Positions 35,678 through 44,384 of a stretch of 64,000 nucleotides of DNA are shown here, piece by piece. How positions within the stretch are numbered: the stretch's first letter is position 1; each line of letters starts with the position of its first letter. A program made the translations under genes and the position numbers. The DNA lies in the NCBI RefSeq assembly GCF_900314695.1, contig NZ_OMWD01000003.1, positions 1 through 64,000 on the forward strand, written 5' to 3'. The notes beneath the pieces are model-generated. The model did not search any database and was not told the DNA's origin. It saw nothing but the letters and a program-made list of their open reading frames with translations. Origin of the DNA: an uncultured Methanobrevibacter sp. GTDB lineage: Archaea > Methanobacteriota > Methanobacteria > Methanobacteriales > Methanobacteriaceae.

Positions 35678-36087
35678 TTTAATTCATTGAGCAAATCAAA
35701 TATCTCTTTAGATTTCATATGGCATCTATTAAATGTATGTTTTATATTTTTGGGATTTTTAGAATCATAATCCACCATATTGCGATATTTTCTTAATACA
35801 TTAAGGTTTTGAGCTATTTTTGCACCAGCATTATTTCTATTTAAGTTGGGGTGCTTTTTAAATATGGATCTGGTTTCTTGGTGAACTCTGCCTGAAGTTG
35901 ATTTCATGATTTTTTCATTGAAAGGATTTAAAAATATATTGTTTTCCAAAATGAAATCTCTAGACTCTAGAAAAGATGAATAATAGTATCTGCCAATTCC
36001 AGTTCTTAATTTTGCATTGTCTTCTTCATCACTGTAGCTATTGGCAAGTTCATAATATTCATACCAATCGAAATTATTGCTATTCAT
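35674..36087 (-). CDS. HEPN-domain protein, possible toxin
   Basis: 137 residues. The HEPN pattern is clear: AKLRTGIGRYYYSSFLESRD near 25-44 (R-x-YY-x-SF helix) and the core VLRKYRNMVDYDSK near 97-110, which holds the R-N-x-x-D-Y variant of the Rx4-6H site. HEPN proteins are often RNases of toxin-antitoxin or abortive-infection systems; with Asp-Tyr instead of His, activity must be tested. Its ATG overlaps the stop of the upstream gene (ATGAATAG), and GGTGG lies before it. It converges on the MFS gene. Confidence 0.75.
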   Translation of the reverse strand: MNSNNFDWYEYYELANSYSDEEDNAKLRTGIGRYYYSSFLESRDFILENNIFLNPFNEKIMKSTSGRVHQETRSIFKKHPNLNRNNAGAKIAQNLNVLRKYRNMVDYDSKNPKNIKHTFNRCHMKSKEIFDLLNELN

Positions 36088-36550
36088 ATTGTTCCACCAA
36101 AATTATGTACTCAATTGTTGTTTTAGGATATTTGTCAATTAACATGTCACAAAGCAAATCCTCTTTTTGAAGTAATTGGTCGGATTCCAAATCGGAGTAA
36201 ATTACTATTTCAAGAATTTTTTCATTTGGATCGGTTTCCTTCATGAAATCAATAGAAAGTTTTCTGTATGGCAATTCCTTTGATAGGATTTCAGGCAAAT
36301 TCAGGATTATTTTTTCCATTTCTTTGTCGCTGATAATGAATTCATTAATTTCATCAAAATTATTTGATGGAAATTTAAAATGATTTTTTAGAGATTCGTC
36401 AGGTGAAATGTTTTCCTTTTGCATGTTTTCTAGTCCGGTATATGTATTCTCCTGTGGAATTTGCATTTCCAATCTTTGCGGGTAATTTCGGTGCATGGTT
36501 TTATCCTCCAGAATTTTTTTTAAATTCAATTTATCCTTTGTTTTAATCAT
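36080..36550 (-). CDS. unknown partner of the HEPN protein, possible antitoxin
   Basis: 156 residues, first gene of a two-gene unit. The N-terminal 60 residues are polar (RNYPQRLEMQIPQEN...). The C-terminal part forms an alternating beta-alpha unit (KLSIDFMKETDPNEKILEIV, then IYSDLESDQLLQKEDLLCD and TTIEYIILVEQYE). I find no GSxxxG motif, so it is not a plain MNT nucleotidyltransferase of the HepT-MntA type. The 8-nt overlap with the HEPN start is what supports a joint function. No family is recognised. Confidence 0.65.
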   Translation of the reverse strand: MIKTKDKLNLKKILEDKTMHRNYPQRLEMQIPQENTYTGLENMQKENISPDESLKNHFKFPSNNFDEINEFIISDKEMEKIILNLPEILSKELPYRKLSIDFMKETDPNEKILEIVIYSDLESDQLLQKEDLLCDMLIDKYPKTTIEYIILVEQYE

Positions 36551-36747
36551 TATTTAAAGTTTTACATCTTAATTGAGGTCAATTTTTCTATATTGATATA
36601 AAATTTTAATTATATTTAAAATAAAAGCTTTTACGGTCGAATCAATATTGCATTGAATCTGTAATTTTTTTAAAATCAACGTTGAAGTTCAAACAAAGAT
36701 ATTTTTCTAATTAATGGATTTGTTGTCCCAATATATAAAATACGCAG

Positions 36748-36785
36748 TTTAAAATGAGAACAATTTTTAAAACTCGTACAATTTT
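36748..36785 (+). repeat. direct repeat B, copy 1
   Basis: TTTAAAATGAGAACAATTTT... matches the sequence at 37565 (TTTAAAATGAGAGCAATTTT...) over about 38 bp with a few changes; both end in a TCG(T/C)ACAATTTT stretch. The copies lie 817 bp apart in the same orientation and bracket the island. Confidence 0.55.
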
Positions 36786-37025
36786 ATGGCAACGTCTTTT
36801 AAATTGCTTTAAATTCATAAAATTGCTCTTACTTCGTAAAATTATCTTTAAATTAAATAAAATAATTTATACTGTTGACTGAAATATATTTGAATAATCA
36901 AACTCTTGATCCATGGAGGTGATATTATTTTAGGTAGAATAATATTGCCAATAGTAGGATTTAAAACAGATGTTTTAATGAATGCTCTCTTTGGCAAAAC
37001 CACTAATTCAACAGGAGGAATCCTT

Positions 37026-37127
37026 ATGGGTATCCGAGAGAAATTTTGGATTGGAGTGCTCATACACACCACATTTCATGGTGTCTTGCATTCTACCTCA
37101 TATGGGTTATATATTAAGTTAGCATGA
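37026..37127 (+). CDS. possible 33-residue hydrophobic peptide
   Basis: ATG 37026 is preceded by AGGAGGAATCCTT, a strong ribosome site. The product is MGIREKFWIGVLIHTTFHG, then VLHSTSYGLYIKLA. The same frame is open upstream to 36906 with another GGAGGTGAT at 36915 but no good start, so this may be the tail of a decayed gene. No family is recognised. Confidence 0.35.
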   Translation: MGIREKFWIGVLIHTTFHGVLHSTSYGLYIKLA

Positions 37128-37142
37128 GGCCATAGGATTTCA

Positions 37143-37249
37143 CCTTTAAATTGTAGAAAATAATCAAATATTATGATGATTGTTTATCAATGGCCTTAAA
37201 CAGCCATATTTGGGTTTGTTTATTCATAATCGACACTTTCTACAATTTA
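37143..37249 (+). repeat. repeat A, copy 1, with 13-bp inverted ends
   Basis: TAAATTGTAGAAA (37147-37159) and TTTCTACAATTTA (37237-37249) are perfect inverted arms around 77 bp. The inner part includes ATGGC...GCCAT and matches a second copy at 57871-57949 over about 80 bp. The size and inverted ends suggest a MITE-like element or a structured RNA. Confidence 0.55.
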
Positions 37250-37342
37250 TAAATTAAAATTAATAAAGTTTATATATCAATTGTTTCATATCATATCATA
37301 GAGTTTAAAATCCACTCTTTGGATACAATTAAATTCTAACGA

Positions 37343-37413
37343 ATTAGTGGTTTAATTCAATGTCTATCTACCTAAACATGTGTAAACATGTTATAGACAT
37401 TGAAATAACTAAT
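37343..37413. other. nested hairpin, candidate structured RNA
   Basis: Three nested stems: ATTAGT (37343-37348) / ACTAAT (37408-37413); TTCAATGTCTAT (37356-37367) / ATAGACATTGAA (37393-37404); AACATGT (37375-37381) / ACATGTT (37386-37392) with loop GTAA. That is 25 paired positions in 71 nt. It has no coding role I can see. Confidence 0.5.
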
Positions 37414-37564
37414 CACCAGTCTTCAAGATTCATGTCATTATTCAAACTATTTTTTCCAAAACACATCTATTTTTGATATTGATATATTGCTTCTTAATGT
37501 AATTTCTATTCTGAAATCATGTGCTTAAGTTGGGCATAGTCATCATGATAATTTTAGATGTACC

Positions 37565-37605
37565 TTTAAAATGAGAGCAATTTTTTAAAATTCGCACAAT
37601 TTTTT
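37565..37605 (+). repeat. direct repeat B, copy 2
   Basis: Partner of the copy at 36748; ends within the T-rich stretch before the cyclophilin terminator. Confidence 0.55.
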
Positions 37606-37629
37606 CTTTAAAAATAGTTTAATAAGTTA

Positions 37630-37667
37630 AAATAAAAAAAGAAGTTGAAAGATAAGTTCTATCTTTC
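37630..37667 (-). terminator. terminator of the cyclophilin gene
   Basis: GAAAGATA (37647-37654) / TATCTTTC (37660-37667), overlapping the stop codon; on the minus strand a T-run follows (complement of 37634-37640). Confidence 0.7.
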
Positions 37668-38090
37668 TTCAATGGTCACTTTGTTCATGACGTCTCCTTG
37701 TTGGATTGCATTGACAACGTCCTGACCTTTAATTACCTGACCGAATACGGTGTGAACACCGTCTAAATGTGGTTGTGGGGAGTGAGTAATGAAGAATTGG
37801 CTTCCACCAGTGTCTTTACCTGCGTGTGCCATTGATAATGCTCCGGTTCCGTGTCTGTGTGGGTTTCCTTCAGTTTCACATTTGATGGTGTAACCAGGTC
37901 CTCCGGTACCGTTACCTTTAGGACATCCTCCTTGAATTACAAAGTTTGGGATTACTCTGTGGAAAGTTAATCCATCATAAAATCCTTCGTTTGCTAATTT
38001 TTCAAAGTTGGCTACAGTGCCTGGAGCTTCATTCGGGAATAATTCCAATTCAATATTTCCTTTATCAGTTTCGATTATAGCGACTTTCAT
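37659..38090 (-). CDS. peptidyl-prolyl cis-trans isomerase, cyclophilin type
   Basis: 143 residues, single-domain cyclophilin. The active-site Arg is in FHRVIPNFVIQGG near 42-54; GGPGYTIKCE, LSMAHAGKDTGGSQFFIT and HLDGVHTVFGQVIKG are all in place. It helps protein folding in the cytosol. AGGTGATAAA precedes the ATG. It is divergent from argD. Confidence 0.95.
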   Translation of the reverse strand: MKVAIIETDKGNIELELFPNEAPGTVANFEKLANEGFYDGLTFHRVIPNFVIQGGCPKGNGTGGPGYTIKCETEGNPHRHGTGALSMAHAGKDTGGSQFFITHSPQPHLDGVHTVFGQVIKGQDVVNAIQQGDVMNKVTIEER

Positions 38091-38160
38091 TTTATCACCT
38101 ATTTTTAAATAATATTAATATTATAAATATTAATGATTAAATAGTTTATGGAGGCATTAT

Positions 38161-39321
38161 ATGAATACTCGGGAATTAATAAAAATAGAAGATGATTATT
38201 TCATAAACACTTTCACAAGACAGCCTATCGTACTGGACCACGGTGAAGGTGTAAAGGTAACTGACATTGATGGAAACGAATACTTGGACATGTTTGCAGG
38301 TATTGCCGTAAATGCTTTAGGCCATAATCATCCTAAACTCGTAAAAGCAATACAGGAACAAGCAGAAAAACTAATTCACATTTCAAGTATCTATTACAAT
38401 GAACCTGCATTAATCTATGCAAAAAAATTGATTGAAATGACAAGCTTTGACAGAATCTTTTATGCAAACAGTGGTGCTGAAGCAAATGAAGGAGCTATCA
38501 AACTTGCAGTGAAATACACCGGAAAAAGCGAAGTCATATCAACTGTCGAATCATTCCACGGAAGAACAGTCGTGACACTTGCTGCAACCGGACATGAACA
38601 TTATCACGAACCTTTCAAGGCAATACTTCCTAAAGGTTTCATAAATGTTCCATACAATGATATTGAAGCAATTAAAGAAGCAATAACCGAAAATACTGCA
38701 GCAATCATTGTCGAACCTATTCAGGGTGAAGGTGGAGTTAACGTCCCTGATATCGAATACCTCAAGGAAATAGAAAAAATCTGTCATGAAAATGACATTG
38801 TTTTCATTGTAGATGAAGTTCAGACAGGTTTTGGAAGATGCGGAACACTGTTTGCACATGAACTCTTTGACGTAAAACCTGACATCATGACAATGGCTAA
38901 AGGTATCGGTGGAGGAGTTCCAATGGGTGGAATCCTTGCAACAGAAAAGGTTGCCGGAGCATTTGTCCCTGGAGATCACGGAACCACTTTCGGTGGGGGA
39001 CCTCTTGTCTGTGCTGCAGCAAATGCTGTTTTGGACACAATCGTTGATGAAAATATCCTTGACAATGTCAATGAGGTTGGAGACTACTTCATTTCAGAGC
39101 TTAAGAAATTGGACAAGGATGTAATAGCTGAAGTAAGAGGAAAAGGTCTTATGGTTGGTCTTGAACTCACCAAACCTGGGGCTGAATATGTGGACAAACT
39201 TCGAGAAGCAGGATTTTTAATCAATTGTACTGCGGATAAGGTATTGAGATTCGTTCCACCACTTATAATTACAAAAGAAGAAGTCGACGAGTTTGTAAAA
39301 GCTTTAGATGAAATTTTATAA
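38161..39321 (+). CDS. argD: acetylornithine aminotransferase
   Basis: 386 residues of class III PLP aminotransferases. YANSGAEANEGAIKLA is near 100, the Asp of the PLP site in FIVDEVQTGFGR near 220, and the Schiff-base Lys in MTMAKGIGGGVPMG near 249. It acts in arginine synthesis and, in some archaea, may also serve lysine or ornithine steps. GGAGG lies 6 nt before the ATG. The zinc-ribbon gene follows by 23 nt. Confidence 0.92.
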   Translation: MNTRELIKIEDDYFINTFTRQPIVLDHGEGVKVTDIDGNEYLDMFAGIAVNALGHNHPKLVKAIQEQAEKLIHISSIYYNEPALIYAKKLIEMTSFDRIFYANSGAEANEGAIKLAVKYTGKSEVISTVESFHGRTVVTLAATGHEHYHEPFKAILPKGFINVPYNDIEAIKEAITENTAAIIVEPIQGEGGVNVPDIEYLKEIEKICHENDIVFIVDEVQTGFGRCGTLFAHELFDVKPDIMTMAKGIGGGVPMGGILATEKVAGAFVPGDHGTTFGGGPLVCAAANAVLDTIVDENILDNVNEVGDYFISELKKLDKDVIAEVRGKGLMVGLELTKPGAEYVDKLREAGFLINCTADKVLRFVPPLIITKEEVDEFVKALDEIL

Positions 39322-39344
39322 AAAATTAACAAGAGGTTTTGTTT

Positions 39345-40046
39345 ATGGCAAGGCGGGTAGAATATTTATGCAATACTTGTGGATATACTTACACTTCCAT
39401 AGATGAAATATTTTGGATTGATGAAACAGGTCAGGTTAACATAAAGCCGTTGGTAAAGTCAACATCTGCAGAAAGCTCAATCGCACCGGTCAAAGGATTT
39501 TTTGCTAAATATTATTGCTATGAATGTCAAAAATTCGTAAATAAATTCATAATATATAAAAAATCCTCTGAAATGGATGACGGTGAGATAATTCAGATGA
39601 TTGAGGATTCCAGTGATGATTCAAAAATCATTCAGTTTGACGATGAGTTTCAAAGATGCATAGAATGCGGAAGCGAACTCGCTTCAAAGGCCGATTACTC
39701 ATTTGCACTGGATACTGATGATGAATTCCACATTGGTGAAGACGATTATGACTTTTCTGCTGGCAATAAATTCAAATTTGCCGGAATCTATCATGGTTAT
39801 TTCTGTTCAAACTGCAAAAAGCAAATCAACAAATTTGTAATAACTGAAAACAATGCAAATTTCACAGATTCTGAAATCACGGCCATTCTGAACGAGCATA
39901 CCAATGACCTGACAATATTCATTCGCCGTGATTTTGATATTTGTCCTGATTGCGGTGAAGAGGTATACTACTTGAATCAGAATTCCACATGCCCGAAATG
40001 CAGAAAAGATAGTTTAACCGTCGTAGGTCATATGATGGTGGACTAA
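39345..40046 (+). CDS. triple zinc-ribbon protein of unknown role
   Basis: 233 residues from ATG 39345. Three internal repeats each carry two CxxC pairs: CNTC/CYEC (residues ~8-65), CIEC/CSNC (~104-160), CPDC/CPKC (~203-224). Each of the first two units also has a YYC or YFC step and an NKFII/NKFVI strand, so they arose by duplication. The last two ribbons look RNA- or protein-binding. It follows argD and overlaps the convergent Nudix gene stop by 4 bases. No family name is recognised. Confidence 0.7.
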   Translation: MARRVEYLCNTCGYTYTSIDEIFWIDETGQVNIKPLVKSTSAESSIAPVKGFFAKYYCYECQKFVNKFIIYKKSSEMDDGEIIQMIEDSSDDSKIIQFDDEFQRCIECGSELASKADYSFALDTDDEFHIGEDDYDFSAGNKFKFAGIYHGYFCSNCKKQINKFVITENNANFTDSEITAILNEHTNDLTIFIRRDFDICPDCGEEVYYLNQNSTCPKCRKDSLTVVGHMMVD

Positions 40047-40447
40047 ATCTTTCCTTTTCTTTTTTTCAATACTTTCTCAAGAGATGTAGAAATCTCCAAT
40101 GTTTCAATCTTATCCAGATTGGCCCACATCCAGTCTGTGTGCTCTTCGCTTATTTTCACATCACCTGAAACATCATCAAGATACATTATCAGCTGCACGG
40201 TTCTTTTGTGCATGTAATCGTTTTGAACGGCTTCACAGAAGTCCCCCACTTCACAGTCAAGATTTGTTTCCTCCTTGATTTCTCGGATAAGGGCATCTGC
40301 AAAGTGCTCTGCCTTTTCAACTTTTCCTCCAGGAAGTTCCCACATCTCCGGGTCGGTTCTGCTTTTCGGATGTCTTTTTACAATCAATATTTCATCATCA
40401 CTGTTTTTGATGATTCCCCTTACTGTTAGTCCATATGCCGGCTTCAT
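40043..40447 (-). CDS. Nudix hydrolase, MutT type
   Basis: 134 residues. MWELPGGKVEKAEHFADALI then REIKEETNLDCEVG form a full Nudix box near 35-62. The N-terminus (YGLTVRGIIKNSDDEILIVKRH) is typical. It may clean the nucleotide pool; the exact substrate is not known. It is the third Nudix gene here, unlike the others in having a C-terminal KRKGKI tail. Confidence 0.85.
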   Translation of the reverse strand: MKPAYGLTVRGIIKNSDDEILIVKRHPKSRTDPEMWELPGGKVEKAEHFADALIREIKEETNLDCEVGDFCEAVQNDYMHKRTVQLIMYLDDVSGDVKISEEHTDWMWANLDKIETLEISTSLEKVLKKRKGKI

Positions 40448-40577
40448 TGTATCACTACATTATCTTTTCAAGGTACACATTAATAACTTGAACGGAAATT
40501 CCATTTCCTTGAAAAATTTTAAATAAAGCGAAATCCATAATTATAAACATAATGTAACTTTTTTAGGAGTTTTAATT

Positions 40578-41861
40578 ATGGATTTAAATATAAAAGTTAA
40601 CGACAAAAACCACCTTGATATCGGTGGAGCAGATGCAGTTGATATTGCAGAAGAATTCGGAACTCCAACCTTTGTGATTGATGAAAACAGGATAAGAGAA
40701 AACTATAAAAAATTTTATGGTGCATTTTCAAAATATTATCCTGACTTCAAGGTGTTCTATGCATGTAAAGCAAATACCAACATCGCTGTCATGAAAATTT
40801 TGGAAAGCGAAGGTTGCTGTATTGATGCAGTATCTCCTGGTGAAGTTCATATCTCCAAAATGGTAGGATTTTCCGGAGACAGAATTCTTTTCACAGGTAA
40901 CAACATCACAAATGAAGAGCTAAAATATGTCCATGACGAAGGTGTTGTCCTAAACATCGATTCAGTTTCAGCATTGAAAAGATTAGCTAAAATGGTTGAT
41001 CCTGAAGGATTAAAACTTTCATTCAGGGTAAACCCAATGGTAGGTGCAGGACATCACGAACACACCATTACCGGTGGTGTAATGAGTAAATTTGGTATAA
41101 TGGACAATGAAGCTGTTGAAGTATACAAATTAGCTCAGGAATTAGGATTCAACCCAATCGGTATGCATTCCCACATCGGTTCTGGAATCTTGGACCCTGA
41201 ACCATTCAAATTGGCTGTCGAATCTACTATGGACATTGCAGGACAAGTCCATGAAGAAACAGGAATCAACTTTGAATTCATCGATTTCGGTGGAGGTATA
41301 GGTGTTCCTTACACTCCTGATGAAAAACTTCTTGATTTGGATAAATTTGCAGAAGTCAATATAGGATTGTTCAAAGAAAAATTGGAAAAATACGGCATGG
41401 AAGAACCTACAATGTTTTTAGAACCTGGAAGATACCTTGTTGCTGATGCAGCAGTACTTCTTGTAACTGTAAACAGTGTAAAACAAAGCTACAGAAAGTT
41501 CATAGGTGTGGACGCAGGTTTCAATACACTTCAAAGACCTGCAATGTACGGTTCATATCACCATATTGTAGATGCAAGCAGAATGGATGCTCCTAACACC
41601 CAAGAGGTTGACGTTGCAGGTAACGTATGTGAATCAGGAGATCTCTTTGCACGTGACAGACCACTTCCAGACATAGAAGAGGGCGACATTTTAGGAATCA
41701 TGAATGCAGGTGCATACGGATTCACAATGTCTTCAAATTATAATTCAAGACCACTTCCATCAGAAATACTCGTAACTGATGGTAAATGCGCAGTAATTCG
41801 TGAAAAACAAACCTATGAAGATTTATATGCTAAACAAAGCATTCCACCACACTTAAAATAA
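40578..41861 (+). CDS. lysA: diaminopimelate decarboxylase
   Basis: 427 residues. PLP-Lys is in FYACKANTNIAVMKIL near 55-70; GMHSHIGSGILD near 195, EPGRYLVADAA near 278 and CESGDLFARDR near 355 with the catalytic Cys are complete. It makes L-lysine from meso-DAP, used for protein and pseudomurein. AGGAG precedes the ATG. dapF follows by 9 nt. Confidence 0.96.
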   Translation: MDLNIKVNDKNHLDIGGADAVDIAEEFGTPTFVIDENRIRENYKKFYGAFSKYYPDFKVFYACKANTNIAVMKILESEGCCIDAVSPGEVHISKMVGFSGDRILFTGNNITNEELKYVHDEGVVLNIDSVSALKRLAKMVDPEGLKLSFRVNPMVGAGHHEHTITGGVMSKFGIMDNEAVEVYKLAQELGFNPIGMHSHIGSGILDPEPFKLAVESTMDIAGQVHEETGINFEFIDFGGGIGVPYTPDEKLLDLDKFAEVNIGLFKEKLEKYGMEEPTMFLEPGRYLVADAAVLLVTVNSVKQSYRKFIGVDAGFNTLQRPAMYGSYHHIVDASRMDAPNTQEVDVAGNVCESGDLFARDRPLPDIEEGDILGIMNAGAYGFTMSSNYNSRPLPSEILVTDGKCAVIREKQTYEDLYAKQSIPPHLK

Positions 41862-41870
41862 GTTGATACC

Positions 41871-42731
41871 ATGGTAGATTTAAAAGGATTAAAATTTTCA
41901 AAAATGCACGGAATCGGGAATGACTTTCCTATAATTGATGAAAGCAAAGGCAAAGTAATACCTGAAGAAGATAAACCTGAAGCATGCAGATTATTATGCC
42001 ACAGAAACTTTGGAGTTGGTGGGGATGGTGTATTATTTGTAGAACCATCTGATGTTGCTGATATTGGGTACAGAATGTTCAATCCAGATGGAAGCGAAGC
42101 TGAAATGTGTGGAAACGGAATAAGATGCTTTGCAGATTTCGTATACAGAAAAGGCATTTTAAAACAGGAAAAAATGACTGTTGAAACTCGTGCAGGAATT
42201 AAAACTATAGAAATTACATTGGAAAATGATGAACCTGCATTATTTAAAGTTGATATGGGTTTATCTACCTTTAAAACTCCTGAAATTCCAATGACTGCTG
42301 ATGTTGATGAATTTTTGGACGGTGAATTGGAAGTTGTTGATACTACATTCAATGTTACTGCAATCAGTGTTGGAAATCCTCACGCAATAATCTTTGTTGA
42401 TGATGTGGATGCCATTGACATCAACAAATACGGTCCTGCCATTGAAGCACATGAAGTTTTCCCTGAAAAGATCAATGTACACTTTGTTGAAGTCATTTCA
42501 AAAAATGAAGGTAAAATGATTACTTGGGAAAGAGGCGCTGGAGTTACCCTTGCATGCGGTACCGGTGCGACTTCCACAGCTATTTCCGGTTTCAAATTAG
42601 GCTTATTTGATGAAGATGTCTTGCTTCATTTGCCTGGTGGAGACTTAAAATTCAATATTTATGAAAAAGACGATGAGCTAGGAGCATTCATGAATGGTCC
42701 TGCTGAACTTGTCTTTGATGGAGAATTCTAA
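41871..42731 (+). CDS. dapF: diaminopimelate epimerase
   Basis: 286 residues. The two catalytic cysteines are in EMCGNGIRCFADF near 80 and LACGTGATSTA near 225; the N-terminal FSKMHGIGNDFPII is typical. It turns LL-DAP into meso-DAP, the substrate of lysA upstream. The pairing supports the DapL-type lysine route of methanobacteria, though dapL is not in the window. Confidence 0.96.
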   Translation: MVDLKGLKFSKMHGIGNDFPIIDESKGKVIPEEDKPEACRLLCHRNFGVGGDGVLFVEPSDVADIGYRMFNPDGSEAEMCGNGIRCFADFVYRKGILKQEKMTVETRAGIKTIEITLENDEPALFKVDMGLSTFKTPEIPMTADVDEFLDGELEVVDTTFNVTAISVGNPHAIIFVDDVDAIDINKYGPAIEAHEVFPEKINVHFVEVISKNEGKMITWERGAGVTLACGTGATSTAISGFKLGLFDEDVLLHLPGGDLKFNIYEKDDELGAFMNGPAELVFDGEF

Positions 42732-42736
42732 TTCTC

Positions 42737-42901
42737 CTACATTCCTCTTTTTTTACGATATAGTCCTATTGCAATATCTGCAATGGCCAGTATGAAAATT
42801 AATATTGTCCATATTGTTATTTCTTTTCTGATTATTGCAAATGCGGCTCCTAAAGCCATCAATATGACACCAACATAAACTGATTTTTTCCATTCTTCCA
42901 T
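42737..42901 (-). CDS. small two-helix membrane protein
   Basis: 54 residues from ATG 42899-42901, fixed by GGTGATAAAATG; the longer frame to 42931 overlaps the next gene. Two hydrophobic helices (SVYVGVILMALGAAFAII and IWTILIFILAIADIAIGLY) are joined by a short charged loop. It follows the HemK2-like gene by 13 nt. No function is recognised. Confidence 0.7.
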   Translation of the reverse strand: MEEWKKSVYVGVILMALGAAFAIIRKEITIWTILIFILAIADIAIGLYRKKRGM

Positions 42902-42914
42902 TTTATCACCTGTA

Positions 42915-43499
42915 TTATATTTTATAAGCATTAATTAATGTAATATCTTCGAAAAAGAAATGTTCTGAAGCAGCTATTTCGGCTATAAATCCCATTTCAT
43001 CCAATCTTGCAAGAGTTTCATCATTGCCTGAAAGTGAAGACTGAATCATCTGGACAATTCCACCATCATTTAAATGATTCCCCACTTCATTTAAAAATAA
43101 GTCAATGACTTTTCTTCCATTTAATCCACCGTCGAAGGCATAATTTATTGTGTTGTCTAAAACTTCATCATCTTCGGTAGGTAGATATGGAGTATTGAAT
43201 AGAATTACATCAAACTTTCTATTTTCCACAACTTCAAAGAGATTTCCCCATAGGATTTCAATGTTTTCAATTCCGTTTTCGGCGAAGTTCTTTCGGGCAA
43301 GCTCGCAGGCATCGAAATTGATGTCTGTCACTGTGATGTCATCGGTTAATCTTGAAGCGTACATTGCAACGATTCCCGAACCTGTTCCTATTTCCAAAAC
43401 GCTCTGTCCTTTTTTGATTTCCAGATTGTCGGCCAAAAGGTAGCTGTCTTCTGCCGGAACATAAACATTGTCATCAGTATTTATAATAAAGTCAGGCAT
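42915..43499 (-). CDS. HemK2/Mtq2-like protein methyltransferase
   Basis: 194 residues starting at ATG 43497-43499 (GAGTGAT upstream); an ATG at 43511 is possible. SAM motif is VLEIGTGSGIVAMYA near 36-50, and the catalytic NPPY motif reads FNTPYLP near 110, as in archaeal/eukaryal HemK2. It should methylate the Gln of the aRF1 GGQ motif. It overlaps or abuts rsmA and shares its operon. Confidence 0.85.
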   Translation of the reverse strand: MPDFIINTDDNVYVPAEDSYLLADNLEIKKGQSVLEIGTGSGIVAMYASRLTDDITVTDINFDACELARKNFAENGIENIEILWGNLFEVVENRKFDVILFNTPYLPTEDDEVLDNTINYAFDGGLNGRKVIDLFLNEVGNHLNDGGIVQMIQSSLSGNDETLARLDEMGFIAEIAASEHFFFEDITLINAYKI

Positions 43500-43503
43500 A
43501 ACA

Positions 43504-44376
43504 TCACTCATTAAAAATAGGATTCAATTTCTTTGATAAAAACAATATCTCTTCTGGAGTCAGCTCAACAACTCTTTTTGAGAGATATTCATTAAGTTCA
43601 TCGTCTTCAATTGCATTCAACCTTTTTTTGAGAATCTTTTTGTCGATATTGCTTATTATGTGTCTTGAATCAATCAAAGCATTTTTGATTTTCTTGTTTC
43701 TGTGTTGAAATAGCGCTTTTGTAAAATTAGAGTATATCTTAAAGTCATCATCGGATATTCTGTTTTCCTTTGGAGTCAGCTTGACGACAGTCGAGTCAAT
43801 TTTTGGTTTTGGAATGAAGCTTTCTGCACTGACGTTTGTCAGAGTTTCGACATTGCACTTGAAATATAACATTGCTGAAAGCCTTGAATAGTTTTTACTT
43901 CCGACTTCCCCGTTCATGCGATCGGCAAATTCCTTTTGATACATTAAAATGGCCAGATCAAAGTCGTATTCTAAAAATTTGAATGTGATGGGTGATGAGA
44001 TTTGATAAGGTAGATTTGAAATGATTTTGTTGAATTTCGGAAAGTCAACTTTCAGTGCATCATCATTGATTAGCTCTACATTATCTATTTTTTCATCTTT
44101 AAGTCGTTTGGTTAGAATCTTGCAGATGTTTTCATCTTGCTCAATTGCAATTACTTTTTTGGCTTTTTTTGCAAGTTCAATTGTTAGTGTACCTATCCCG
44201 GTTCCTATTTCCAAAACAACATCGTTTTTATCAACATCCCCAAAGCCGATGATTTGATTTCTTTTGTTTTTGTCAATCAGATAGTTTTGGCCAAGATTTT
44301 TATTTAATGTTATCCCATGTTGATTCAAAATGTTTTTGGTTATTTTAGATAAGGATTGGGAGGTATCACTAGTCAA
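43504..44376 (-). CDS. rsmA: 16S rRNA dimethyladenosine transferase
   Basis: 290 residues. It begins at a TTG (44374-44376), with GTGATAAA directly before it in the same spacing as GGTGATAAAATG starts here. NLGQNYLIDKN near 22, VLEIGTGIGTLTIELA near 50 and the NLPYQISSPI motif near 118 are complete. It dimethylates two adenines near the 3' end of 16S rRNA. Operon with DUF655 upstream (8 nt gap) and the HemK2-like gene downstream. Confidence 0.93.
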   Translation of the reverse strand: MTSDTSQSLSKITKNILNQHGITLNKNLGQNYLIDKNKRNQIIGFGDVDKNDVVLEIGTGIGTLTIELAKKAKKVIAIEQDENICKILTKRLKDEKIDNVELINDDALKVDFPKFNKIISNLPYQISSPITFKFLEYDFDLAILMYQKEFADRMNGEVGSKNYSRLSAMLYFKCNVETLTNVSAESFIPKPKIDSTVVKLTPKENRISDDDFKIYSNFTKALFQHRNKKIKNALIDSRHIISNIDKKILKKRLNAIEDDELNEYLSKRVVELTPEEILFLSKKLNPIFNE

Positions 44377-44384
44377 TTTATCAC

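Larger units (their letters stand above)
36551..37658. other. gene-poor repeat island
   Basis: 1.1 kb with no convincing gene over 80 residues. It holds two direct repeats of about 38 bp (36748, 37565), a short frame with good ribosome sites, a 13-bp inverted-repeat element and a nested hairpin, all listed separately. Base composition is very AT-rich. Confidence 0.6.

Noticed and set aside
36906..37127. 73-residue protein starting at TTG 36906
   Set aside because: The start has no ribosome site; only the internal ATG 37026 does, so at most the short form is reported.
36748..37605. Possible CRISPR array from repeats
   Set aside because: Only two imperfect direct repeats 817 bp apart; no regular spacers.
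38551..38979. Antisense frame of 142 codons within argD
   Set aside because: It is the complement of a well-supported conserved gene and shows no family pattern.
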